From: UBA1413 sp037447215
Lineage (GTDB): Bacteria; Bacteroidota; Bacteroidia; Bacteroidales; Prolixibacteraceae
NCBI GenBank assembly: GCA_037447215.1
Contig: JBBIHB010000036.1
Location: forward strand, 1 to 32,227
DNA length: 32,227 nt
Direction: 5' to 3'
How positions within the stretch are numbered: the stretch's first letter is position 1; each line of letters opens with the position of its first letter. A model generated the notes under the pieces. The model had not been told where the DNA came from. It saw only the letters and a list, made by a program, of their open reading frames with translations, and made no database searches. The translations under genes and the position numbers were made by a program. This document shows, piece by piece, positions 25,437 through 32,227 of the stretch.

Positions 25437-25462
25437 AAAAAAAGCCTGCCTAAAAAGCAGAC
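25437..25462 (-). terminator. Terminator of tRNA-Ser
   Basis: Minus strand: GTCTGC, loop, GCAGGC (plus-strand arms 25444-25449 and 25457-25462, one G-T pair), followed by seven T and a further T-rich run. It begins seven bases after the tRNA 3' end. Confidence 0.75.
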
Positions 25463-25468
25463 TTAAAG

Positions 25469-25556
25469 CGGAGAGCGAGGGATTCGAACCCCCGGTACCG
25501 CATAGCAGTACAACAGATTTCGAGTCTGCCCCGATCGACCACTCCGGCAGCTCTCC
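25469..25556 (-). tRNA. tRNA-Ser (anticodon CGA)
   Basis: 88 bases with a full cloverleaf. Acceptor stem GGAGAGC/GCTCTCC with discriminator G, D arm with GTGGTCGATC, anticodon arm GCAGA-CTCGAAA-TCTGT giving anticodon CGA (reads UCG), a long variable arm typical of serine tRNA (TACTGC...GCGGTA) and T arm GGGGGTTCGAATCCCTC. The 3' CCA is not encoded. On the plus strand this shows as the usual reversed T-loop GATTCGAACCCCC. Confidence 0.95.
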
Positions 25557-25565
25557 TCTGTACGA

Positions 25566-25573
25566 CAAAAATA
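25566..25573 (-). promoter_or_regulatory. -7 box of the tRNA-Ser promoter
   Basis: On the minus strand TATTTTTG, a full TAnnTTTG match, ends 10 bases before the first tRNA base, so transcription would begin almost at the mature 5' end. A TTG lies 22 bases upstream, a slightly long spacer. Confidence 0.55.
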
Positions 25574-25671
25574 CAGATTTTTTAAATTTATCATCCAATT
25601 CCTGTCATATCTTTGTAATACCTTCCACATTAATTATGACTGATGTATTTTATGATTGAATTTTGATAATA

Positions 25672-26166
25672 ATGAAGAAAGTATTTTGGTTTATTACCCT
25701 ACTAATTGTCTTCTTATCCTGTACCACCGGGCGTTATATTCATGATGAAGCCAGTGTAAAGCGGCACAAACAATTAAAGGGAATGAGGGCCGGAAATATA
25801 ATCGGGGATGCGTTGCTTGCAACCGGTTCAATTGTTTTCTCCGCTTTGATTGGCAGTGATGTGGCTGTCATGCCTGAAAGCGCCAATCAACTCAGGAAAA
25901 TCACCCTTCACAATTCAAGCAGCGATACGCTTACAGTTAATATGCTGACAGATTATCAAATCAACGAAAGTGTTTATTGTGATTTTATGGACATTCGGGT
26001 TCCACCGGGTGAAAACTGTAGATTATTGATGCCTTTCAATGCTGTTTACAACCTTTATTTCAGCAATACACCCGAACCTGAAGACGATGAAATGATTGAA
26101 ATCGATACAGGTTCGAAGAGGAGAATAGAGTTATATCCCGGAATGACAAAAGTTGATAACTTCTGA
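25672..26166 (+). CDS. Small lipoprotein of unknown function
   Basis: 164 residues from ATG 25672 (an in-frame TTG three codons earlier is less likely). Signal peptide K-K-V-F-W-F-I-T-L-L-I-V-F with lipobox F-L-S-C, then T-T-G-R-Y-I-H-D. Residues ~45-65 (I-I-G-D-A-L-L-A-T-G-S-I-V-F-S-A-L-I-G) are hydrophobic and glycine-rich and could contact a membrane. The rest is a short beta-rich region with S-S-S-D-T-L-T-V-N, R-V-P-P-G-E-N-C and an acidic patch P-E-P-E-D-D-E. I do not recognise the family. The permease gene starts 74 bases downstream on the same strand; co-transcription is possible but no functional link is apparent. Confidence 0.75.
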   Translation: MKKVFWFITLLIVFLSCTTGRYIHDEASVKRHKQLKGMRAGNIIGDALLATGSIVFSALIGSDVAVMPESANQLRKITLHNSSSDTLTVNMLTDYQINESVYCDFMDIRVPPGENCRLLMPFNAVYNLYFSNTPEPEDDEMIEIDTGSKRRIELYPGMTKVDNF

Positions 26167-26240
26167 TAACTTATGGTTAAGAAGCATTGCTGGTTATCTT
26201 TAATTGTGTTTTATTGCTTTCCCAAAAATACAATTTGCAT

Positions 26241-27455
26241 ATGAAACTCAATCTGCTTAAAACCAAAGAAGAATTAACCTTTCGCAACACCATTCTTGGT
26301 ATTCAGTTTTTATTTGTAGCCTTTGGCGCAACCGTTTTGGTTCCTCTCCTGGTTGGAATCGATCCGGCAGTGGCTCTCTTTACCGCTGGGATAGGCACCC
26401 TGATTTTCCATCTGATAACCAGAGGTATTGTTCCTGTATTTCTAGGCAGCAGCTTTGCTTTTATTGCCCCCATCATTAAGTCAACCGAACTATACGGATT
26501 ACCAGGCACATTTGGAGGAATTATTGCTGTTGGGCTGGTTTACGGAATTATGTCGGCACTGGTGAAAGCCTATGGAATAAAATTTATTGAAAGGTTTTTC
26601 CCGAATGTGGTTATAGGTCCTGTAATTATGATTATTGGCCTTTCGCTGGCCCCGGTTGCCATAAATATGGCCAAAACCCACTGGATAATTGCTATTATAA
26701 GCCTTACTGCTGCCGTGGGTACAGTTATGATCGGGAAAGGGATGATCAAACTAATTCCGATATTTATTGGGATAATTGTAGGATATGTTGCCGGATTAAT
26801 ACTTGGACAGGTCGATTTTTCAGCTGTTTCGGAATCAAACTGGTTTACCCTGCCACAATTCGGAAAACCGGAATTCAGCTGGGGTGCAATTCTTTTTATG
26901 GTACCCGTTGCAGTAGCACCCCTGATTGAACATATTGGCGATATGTACGCCATAAGCGGAGTGGCAGGAAAAAATTACATTGAAAAACCAGGTCTCCACC
27001 GAACCATGCTGGGTGATGGAATTGCAACATCGCTGGCAGGTCTTGTGGGTGGTGTACCTAATACCACCTATTCGGAAGTAACCGGAGCCATTTCCTTGAC
27101 AAAAGTAACCAATCCATTTATCCTTCGAATAGCTGCAATCACAGCTATTGTTTTTTCTCTTGTGGGTAAAATTTCAGGTTTTCTGAAAACTATCCCACAA
27201 GCTGTATTAGGGGGTATCATGCTATTGCTTTTTGGAATGATTGCTTCAATTGGAATTAAAACTTTGGTTGACAGCAAAACCAACCTTTCGGAAACACGTA
27301 ACCAGGTAATTGTCGCTGTAATTCTAACTGTAGGTATCGGTGGGGCAATAATATCGTACGGAAATTTCAGCCTGAGCGGAATTGGCTTAGCCTCGGTGGT
27401 GGGTGTTTTGCTGAACCTTGTTCTTCCGGGTGGCGCCAGGCTAAGAAAAAAATAA
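26241..27455 (+). CDS. uraA: Uracil permease, NCS2 family (UraA-type)
   Basis: 404 residues from the ATG at 26241 (M-K-L-N-L-L-K-T-K-E-E-L); the longer open frame upstream has no fitting start. Predicted 14 transmembrane segments in the UraA fold. Diagnostic parts: G-I-Q-F-L-F-V-A-F-G-A-T-V-L-V-P-L-L-V-G, A-P-L-I-E-H-I-G-D-M with the uracil-binding Glu, and G-G-V-P-N-T-T-Y-S-E-V-T-G-A-I with the second Glu, followed by T-K-V-T-N and L-G-G-I-M-L-L-L-F-G. Expected proton-coupled uracil uptake across the inner membrane, feeding pyrimidine salvage. The G-V-P-N-T-T-Y-S-E motif favours uracil over xanthine or urate. Confidence 0.9.
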   Translation: MKLNLLKTKEELTFRNTILGIQFLFVAFGATVLVPLLVGIDPAVALFTAGIGTLIFHLITRGIVPVFLGSSFAFIAPIIKSTELYGLPGTFGGIIAVGLVYGIMSALVKAYGIKFIERFFPNVVIGPVIMIIGLSLAPVAINMAKTHWIIAIISLTAAVGTVMIGKGMIKLIPIFIGIIVGYVAGLILGQVDFSAVSESNWFTLPQFGKPEFSWGAILFMVPVAVAPLIEHIGDMYAISGVAGKNYIEKPGLHRTMLGDGIATSLAGLVGGVPNTTYSEVTGAISLTKVTNPFILRIAAITAIVFSLVGKISGFLKTIPQAVLGGIMLLLFGMIASIGIKTLVDSKTNLSETRNQVIVAVILTVGIGGAIISYGNFSLSGIGLASVVGVLLNLVLPGGARLRKK

Positions 27456-28020
27456 TTTGATATGCAGGTTATGGGCTGGGACAGTGCCAATCAAGGAATC
27501 AACAACGGACTAATACTTTAAAAATTATCGGATAACAAACTCAGAATTAAGGCAAGTGGAACCAAAGAACCCCACTTGCCTATACCCAGGCCGAATTGAT
27601 TAACCACAAAAACAAACATTACTTGCCATCGGTTCTCCCCTCGGCTGGCCTACCTGTTTTGCAGAAAATCATATTTCACATATGGCCGGACAGGAAATTG
27701 AAGTTGATCCAACAATGTTTTTAAGGAGGAAAACGATCTGAAAATTCAGTATATACTTCCAAAAATACTGCTCGAGATAAGTGCCGGCCGGATTACCCGA
27801 ACAGTATTATTCACTCAAAAAAAATATTGGAAATTATTAACCTGAGTGAATGCAACGCTGTTTTAACAATAGATGTGGCAATCACTTCTGTTTAACATGA
27901 TTCTGATGCCTTTATATGTTCACGGCTGGTTACGATTTTATGCTTGGAAAATGTGACCCTCCGCCAATGATTCATGAAACAATCAAAATAGAAGTTTGGA
28001 TCTGGATAGGAAATTGTTAA
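27456..28020. other. 565-base stretch without an intact gene; hairpin and possible gene remnants
   Basis: A perfect 10-bp inverted repeat, AGGCAAGTGG (27550-27559) and CCACTTGCCT (27572-27581) with a 12-base loop, lies 94 bases after the permease stop; it has no T run, so it is a weak terminator candidate. From about 27640 on, short plus-strand open pieces occur in different frames (H-M-A-G-Q-E-I-E-V-D-P-T-M-F-L-R; I-Q-Y-I-L-P-K-I-L-L-E-I-S-A-G-R-I; L-E-I-I-N-L-S-E-C-N-A-V-L-T-I-D-V-A-I-T), separated by stops. They look like the debris of one gene, but I cannot assign a family. Confidence 0.4.
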
Positions 28021-28908
28021 TCAAACCCGTGCGGTATTTAAACTTCCCTTGTAGAAAGTATTCATCCAGAAAATGATAATCCCTGCGGTCATAAACATGA
28101 TGAGGCTATAAATGGCAGGCGATATAGTCATGGTAGGATTTCGCAGCAGGGTGGCTGCAATAGCAATGCCCAATGTTCCATTCTGAATACCCGACTCAAC
28201 AGAAATGGTAATGCTTTGAGCAAGGTGAAGTTTGGCAAAGCGGGCTGTAAAAAATCCAATTGCAAGCATGGTCACATTTAAAGCAAGGGCTACCGGACCT
28301 GCCTGTGCAAATGAACTTACAAGGATTTCTTTATCATTCAGGATGGCAGCCATTATTATAACAAACAATAAAATACCCGACATAAGCTTTACAGGCTTGT
28401 TCATTTTCTCTGAAAATGCAGGAAATCTGGCATGTATAAACATGCCGATGGATACAGGCAACAAGGTTATAATAATTACTTTAATGATCGTATCGAATAC
28501 AGGTAACGGTACATACTCCCCATGTTTGAGGAAATAAAGCATAGCAAAATTCACAATCAGGGGAATGGTAACAACTACAATCAAGCTCGAAATAGCCGTC
28601 AGGGTTATGGATAGGGCCGTATCCCCTTTAGATATATGACTTATAAGATTTGAGGTGGGTCCACCAGGGCATGCAGCCAGGATCATAATTCCAACAGCAA
28701 GTTCGGGTGTGCGCATAGGGATCAGTAAAAGCAAGGCAAATCCAACAAGCGGCAAAACAACAATCTGGTTAATTATCCCGATGGCAGCAGCTTTGGGATA
28801 CAAAACTACCCTTTTAAAATCATCGGGTACAAGCGACAAACCCATTCCAAGCATAATTATCCCTAAAGAAACGGGAAGAAGAAAATCAGTTATAAAGTTT
28901 GATTCCAT
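28021..28908 (-). CDS. Bile acid:sodium symporter family transporter
   Basis: 295 residues with about nine to ten hydrophobic segments, the size of bacterial BASS/SBF proteins. Family motifs: M-L-G-M-G-L-S-L near the start, A-C-P-G-G-P-T-S-N-L-I-S-H-I-S-K-G-D-T-A-L-S-I (the crossover and sodium-binding region) and E-S-G-I-Q-N-G-T-L-G-I-A-I-A in the second half. Secondary sodium-coupled uptake of an organic anion across the inner membrane. Despite the name, bacterial members move varied substrates such as pantoate, bile acids or keto acids, and nothing nearby decides which. Divergent from the PfkB kinase, 278 bases apart; downstream DNA is decayed. Confidence 0.9.
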   Translation of the reverse strand: MESNFITDFLLPVSLGIIMLGMGLSLVPDDFKRVVLYPKAAAIGIINQIVVLPLVGFALLLLIPMRTPELAVGIMILAACPGGPTSNLISHISKGDTALSITLTAISSLIVVVTIPLIVNFAMLYFLKHGEYVPLPVFDTIIKVIIITLLPVSIGMFIHARFPAFSEKMNKPVKLMSGILLFVIIMAAILNDKEILVSSFAQAGPVALALNVTMLAIGFFTARFAKLHLAQSITISVESGIQNGTLGIAIAATLLRNPTMTISPAIYSLIMFMTAGIIIFWMNTFYKGSLNTARV

Positions 28909-29123
28909 ATTTTAAATAGTTAACGTAAAAGAATTTAAATGACAAGCAATAAAGGCATAAATATATAAAAGCAGGCAATTCACCATGCTTAATTCAGATA
29001 TTTTTCGAATTGAAAACAGCCGATTGTTTTTATACAATTCTATCAATCAGCTTATTAAAACATTAATATTATAGCGAACAATAAATCTGAAAATTCAAAA
29101 AGTAATCTTCCGAATTCAACAAA

Positions 29124-29152
29124 TTGGGTTATAGATATTTTTTGTAAATTTA
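29124..29152 (+). promoter_or_regulatory. Possible promoter of the PfkB kinase gene
   Basis: TTG at 29124-29126, an 18-base spacer and TAAATTTA at 29145-29152 (one mismatch to TAnnTTTG) precede the ATG by 35 bases. The rest of the 278-base divergent region holds nothing else I can name. Confidence 0.3.
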
Positions 29153-29186
29153 TTAGCTCAATTATATCGTAATAACAAGAAGCATT

Positions 29187-30098
29187 ATGAAACTGATCAA
29201 CAAAAATATTTTATGCTTCGGGGAAATTCTTTGGGACAGGTTACCCACTGGGTCGAAACCAGGTGGCGCCCCGATGAATGTTGCCCTGCACCTGAAAAGA
29301 TTTGGCCTTGACCCACTGTTTGCCAGCCGGGTTGGCGATGATGACGCCGGTAGACAATTAATTGCTTTTCTGAAACAAAACCATTTAAAAACTGGTCTTG
29401 TTCAGCGAGGAAAAACTCTTCCGACAAGTGAAGTGATTGTGTACCTTGATAGTCATGGAAACCCTAGGTACGAAATCTGCGAGCCGGTAGCATGGGATAA
29501 CATTGCCCTGACCCCAAAACTTGAGTCCAAAGCCGAAAGTGCAGGTGTGATAGTTTTCGGAACGCTTGCTTCGAGAAATGAAATCACCCGCCAAACTTTG
29601 AAAAGCCTGCTCAATACAAAAGCATACCGCATCCTTGATGTCAATCTCCGGCCACCTTATGACCGGCGCGAAGTAGTGGAAATGCTGATCAGTAAATCCG
29701 ATTTCATAAAAATGAGTATCAACGAAATGGCTACTATTGCCAAGTGGATTGACTTGACCTGGTTTAACGAAGAGTCGGCTTCAAGGGCAATTGCTGATCA
29801 CTTCGGACTATCCGGTGTATGTATTACACGGGGCGAAAAAGGAGCTGCCCTATTGATCAGGGGTCATTTTTACGAAAATAGTGGTTTTCAGGTACAGGTT
29901 GCAGATACAGTAGGTGCAGGCGATGCATTTCTGGCAGCTTTGATCTATGGTTTTATAAAACATAAAACCCCTGAAGAAGCCCTTAACCTTGCATGTGCCG
30001 CAGGCGCCCTTGTTGCGTCAAAAGAAGGGGCAACCCCTGAATATACTTTTGAAAAAATCCAATTCTTGCTTACGAATAACAATCCAACAGTGTTGTAG
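29187..30098 (+). CDS. PfkB-family sugar kinase, probably fructokinase
   Basis: 303 residues, a typical ribokinase-fold length. N-terminal I-L-C-F-G-E-I-L-W-D-R-L-P, then P-G-G-A-P-M-N-V-A-L-H-L (PfkB signature 1 region), R-V-G-D-D-D-A-G, L-D-V-N-L-R-P-P in the middle, and the C-terminal ATP/active-site signature D-T-V-G-A-G-D-A-F with catalytic base Asp246. The G-E-I-L-W-D start and D-V-N-L-R-P-P are characteristic of bacterial fructokinases; phosphorylation of fructose or a related ketose with ATP in the cytoplasm is expected. It ends 8 bases from the convergent fusion gene. No transporter for its sugar lies directly beside it. Confidence 0.9.
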   Translation: MKLINKNILCFGEILWDRLPTGSKPGGAPMNVALHLKRFGLDPLFASRVGDDDAGRQLIAFLKQNHLKTGLVQRGKTLPTSEVIVYLDSHGNPRYEICEPVAWDNIALTPKLESKAESAGVIVFGTLASRNEITRQTLKSLLNTKAYRILDVNLRPPYDRREVVEMLISKSDFIKMSINEMATIAKWIDLTWFNEESASRAIADHFGLSGVCITRGEKGAALLIRGHFYENSGFQVQVADTVGAGDAFLAALIYGFIKHKTPEEALNLACAAGALVASKEGATPEYTFEKIQFLLTNNNPTVL

Positions 30099-30106
30099 TT
30101 GATTCT

Positions 30107-32227
30107 TCAAAATCGTCCAAAGTTATAACCCTTATCCTTCAACTGAATTATAAGTTTTTCAAGATATTGGTAAAACTTGTCCGTCCGGTCGGGGTGGGTT
30201 CCCAGGTGGATCAGCATGATAGCACCGTTTAATCTGCTCGTGTCAGATGATTCAAATCTCCACAACCGGTTTAAAAGCTCTTGAGAACTACGGTAATTTG
30301 CCATGTCAGGGGTGGTATAATCAGCATTTGTACCTATTCCGGGTGTAAAGTTAATCATTTCAAGGCCATGATCATTTGTCCATTCAACAACAGGCCGGTT
30401 ATACCATTCGTATGGGGCCAGGTAAAACTTCATCTCATTTCGGCTAATCCCAAATTTTTCAATTTCAAGAATGTTGTTCTCCAAATCTCTGTCAAACTCT
30501 TCGCGGGTAACCAGCAAGGAATCGCGGTTATCCCAGGGTACAAACAACAAATGTTCGTCAGAATGAGGCCCGATGTAATGCCCTTCGTTAATAATCCTTT
30601 TGGCTACAGATTTAAAGTCCGAATTTCGAAGGAAGTTCCCTGTCAGAAAAAATGAACTTTTTATTTCATTGTTTTTCAGCACATTAAGGATATATTCCGA
30701 ACCCTCTCCCCATTCATCGGCCGAAAATATCAGGAAAACTTTCTGCTGGGTGGTATCCTTTCTGATAATTGCCCCGTAGGGATCAACCAAATCTTTGCTT
30801 GTGTCATGGGTAAAAAAATTCATAATTTGCGCAAAAAGCTTTTCCCTTTCATTAACAGCAATAATAGTTTCGAGCGGGAAGCCAATAACCACACTTTTAC
30901 AATCCCCTCTAAAGGCCACTCCAGCGCTTACATTGTTGTCAGAATACCTGAAAACAGTAAATGCCCCTTCACCGGCAGGTTCAATGCCATCGGGTGCTTC
31001 AACCGTGTAAATTTCCGAATGTGCTGATTGATTAAAGCGTCCAGCCAAATTGAACCAGGGTTTTCCATAATCAGTTGTAAAAAAAGTCCCCGATTTTGTG
31101 GCATGGTTGGTTCGCCAGTTAAAATGAAGTACTTCGCGGGCAAAACGAGCGGCAATACTATCTTTTTGGGTTGTAAAATCAGAACCCACATAAGCACCGC
31201 TGATCAGAATGTTCCCACCTGAACCAGCAATCTGTTTAATCATTTCCATGAATCCAGGTGAGTATATCTCAAAATCGGGGGTTCTATCCGAATGAAACGA
31301 TGGAGTAGTTTTCTCTTCTCCTAGAATAACATTTATTGCAAAATATGGTGTTGGATCGAAACCTATTTCACTGAAAACTTCATCGCTGACCGATACCCAG
31401 CTGTAACCATTTTTACCAAATAATCCCTCCCCATGAATGGCCGTATAATCAAAACTATTTCCGGCAACAGGGATTATTTCATTATCAGCATAACTGCTGC
31501 CCCAACCCGGATTATCGTCGTCGAGCCAGGGATCGGAGCGGTTAAAATTATACTGATTGCCTGTAAAAGCCAAGTCGGTTTTGTACGCAACGCCCTGGTC
31601 GTTCCACCATTCGATTCCTGCCTTGCCTCCGGTATCCATCCATGAAGGCCCCGAAACCCTGTCGAAACCACTGACAACCAATCCTATCCCTAAGGTACCG
31701 CCAAAAAAAGCCGATAAAACTTCAGTGGGAAAACTCTCCCCACCATCATTCAAAGCCGTAACCTTAAACTTGTAAATGATTGATTTGTCATCAATTTTAA
31801 AAAGTATTGAAGTATCAGGCGTTGTTGCCCATTCCGAAAAACCACGCCCGTTTTTTTCGATGTAAACTTTGTATTTCGATGGTATAGCTGAGGGTTCAAG
31901 CGTATCTGTAACTGGCCTCCACGAAAGTATAACTTCGTTGTCACTTATAGATAATATGGCAAAATGGCTGGGAGGAAGCGGCTGCACAACATAATCGCGG
32001 CTTTCCTGAAAAGCGAGGAATCTTAGCATCCCTTTATAAATGGCACGGCTCACCGAAAAACGAAAACGCGGATCGAGGCCATAACGCATATCGGCCAGGT
32101 TCTGGTGAGAGAGTAACTCCAACAACATGGTGGGTACATTGGGGCGCCAGGCTTCGGAGTACTGACGGTCCCACAAACCACGCCGCACCCATTTGGGATT
32201 GTATAAAGCCCTTATATCATCAACAAT
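30107..32227 (-). CDS. Amidase - FN3 - polysaccharide deacetylase fusion, 5' end missing
   Basis: The frame is open to the right edge, so the N-terminus is lost; 706 residues are visible. First ~60: end of an N-acetylmuramoyl-L-alanine amidase domain (R-G-L-W-D-R-Q-Y-S-E-A-W, V-P-T-M-L-L-E-L-L-S-H-Q-N-L-A-D-M, then R-A-I-Y-K-G), with the presumed catalytic Glu in L-L-E-L. Then an FN3 domain (about 31985-31700; V-I-L-S-W-R-P-V, Y-K-V-Y-I-E, Y-K-F-K-V-T-A-L-N-D-G-G). A middle region of ~300 residues follows (D-x-G-G-K-A-G-I-E-W-W-N-D and S-G-A-Y-V-G-S-D), as in proteins annotated xanthan lyase/golvesin-like. The last ~230 are a NodB-type deacetylase: F-S-A-D-E-W, H-S-D-E-H, L-A-P-Y-E-W-Y and L-I-H-L-G-T-H-P. 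Probably exported and acting on peptidoglycan or an exopolysaccharide. Confidence 0.85.
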   Translation of the reverse strand: MVDDIRALYNPKWVRRGLWDRQYSEAWRPNVPTMLLELLSHQNLADMRYGLDPRFRFSVSRAIYKGMLRFLAFQESRDYVVQPLPPSHFAILSISDNEVILSWRPVTDTLEPSAIPSKYKVYIEKNGRGFSEWATTPDTSILFKIDDKSIIYKFKVTALNDGGESFPTEVLSAFFGGTLGIGLVVSGFDRVSGPSWMDTGGKAGIEWWNDQGVAYKTDLAFTGNQYNFNRSDPWLDDDNPGWGSSYADNEIIPVAGNSFDYTAIHGEGLFGKNGYSWVSVSDEVFSEIGFDPTPYFAINVILGEEKTTPSFHSDRTPDFEIYSPGFMEMIKQIAGSGGNILISGAYVGSDFTTQKDSIAARFAREVLHFNWRTNHATKSGTFFTTDYGKPWFNLAGRFNQSAHSEIYTVEAPDGIEPAGEGAFTVFRYSDNNVSAGVAFRGDCKSVVIGFPLETIIAVNEREKLFAQIMNFFTHDTSKDLVDPYGAIIRKDTTQQKVFLIFSADEWGEGSEYILNVLKNNEIKSSFFLTGNFLRNSDFKSVAKRIINEGHYIGPHSDEHLLFVPWDNRDSLLVTREEFDRDLENNILEIEKFGISRNEMKFYLAPYEWYNRPVVEWTNDHGLEMINFTPGIGTNADYTTPDMANYRSSQELLNRLWRFESSDTSRLNGAIMLIHLGTHPDRTDKFYQYLEKLIIQLKDKGYNFGRF

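Noticed and set aside
1..32227. CRISPR array, transposase, integrase or defence system
   Set aside because: No regularly spaced direct repeats and no characteristic protein motifs were found on either strand; the KilA-N gene alone is not enough to call a prophage.

Overview
The window reads as a chromosomal stretch of a Bacteroidota bacterium, most likely an environmental, polysaccharide-using member of the Bacteroidales/Marinilabiliales type (lineage is inference). The signs are Type IX secretion (T9SS) C-terminal sorting domains on several proteins, a NigD-like lipoprotein, many Cys-lipoproteins, a CotH-type secreted protein, and promoters of the Bacteroidota form TTG-N19-TAnnTTTG, the best one in front of the tryptophanase-like gene. 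A run of 10 Ns at 2217-2226 marks a scaffold join. The piece left of it is visibly richer in A+T than the rest, so the join should be treated with caution.

Layout. 1-2207: the 3' part of a T9SS-exported FN3-like repeat protein, convergent with a TrmH/SpoU RNA methyltransferase. 2410-3528 (-): three thioredoxin-fold genes in a row. 3701-6662 (+): a NigD-like lipoprotein and an S9 prolyl-oligopeptidase-type lipoprotein peptidase. 6798-10714 (+): thyA, a KilA-N gene, folA and an M14 carboxypeptidase. The KilA-N gene carries one in-frame stop and the M14 gene three, with the reading frame otherwise kept. 10858-12390 (+): a COG2509-type FAD oxidoreductase, convergent with an operon (-) of a DUF2264 protein and a sugar-porter MFS transporter (12404-15798). 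15875-18523 (-): the wreck of a secreted GH10 xylanase (signal peptide, N-terminal module, catalytic domain with both catalytic Glu still readable, Ig-like domain, T9SS tail) broken by many frameshifts and stops. 18776-20239 (+): a tryptophanase/tyrosine phenol-lyase family enzyme. 20319-22496 (-): a T9SS CotH protein, divergent from a sialate-O-acetylesterase-family esterase (22808-24751, +). 24752-25436: decayed DNA. Then tRNA-Ser(CGA) (-), a small lipoprotein, a UraA-type uracil permease, another featureless stretch, a bile acid:sodium symporter family protein (-), a PfkB sugar kinase (+), and the 3' part of an amidase-FN3-polysaccharide deacetylase fusion (-) running off the right edge.

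How the genes fit together. thyA and folA belong to one cycle: dTMP synthesis yields dihydrofolate, which FolA reduces, and the uracil permease feeds the same pyrimidine pool. DUF2264 + sugar porter, the acetylesterase, the PfkB kinase and the dead GH10 xylanase suggest a plant-polysaccharide (xylan-like) lifestyle in which part of the machinery has been lost. At least four loci are visibly decaying, so gene loss is the most distinctive feature here. I found no CRISPR array, transposase, prophage or recognised defence system. The most unusual items are the stop-only decay around folA and in the M14 gene, the tyrosine-phenol-lyase-like substrate motif in the tryptophanase-like enzyme, and the amidase/deacetylase fusion.
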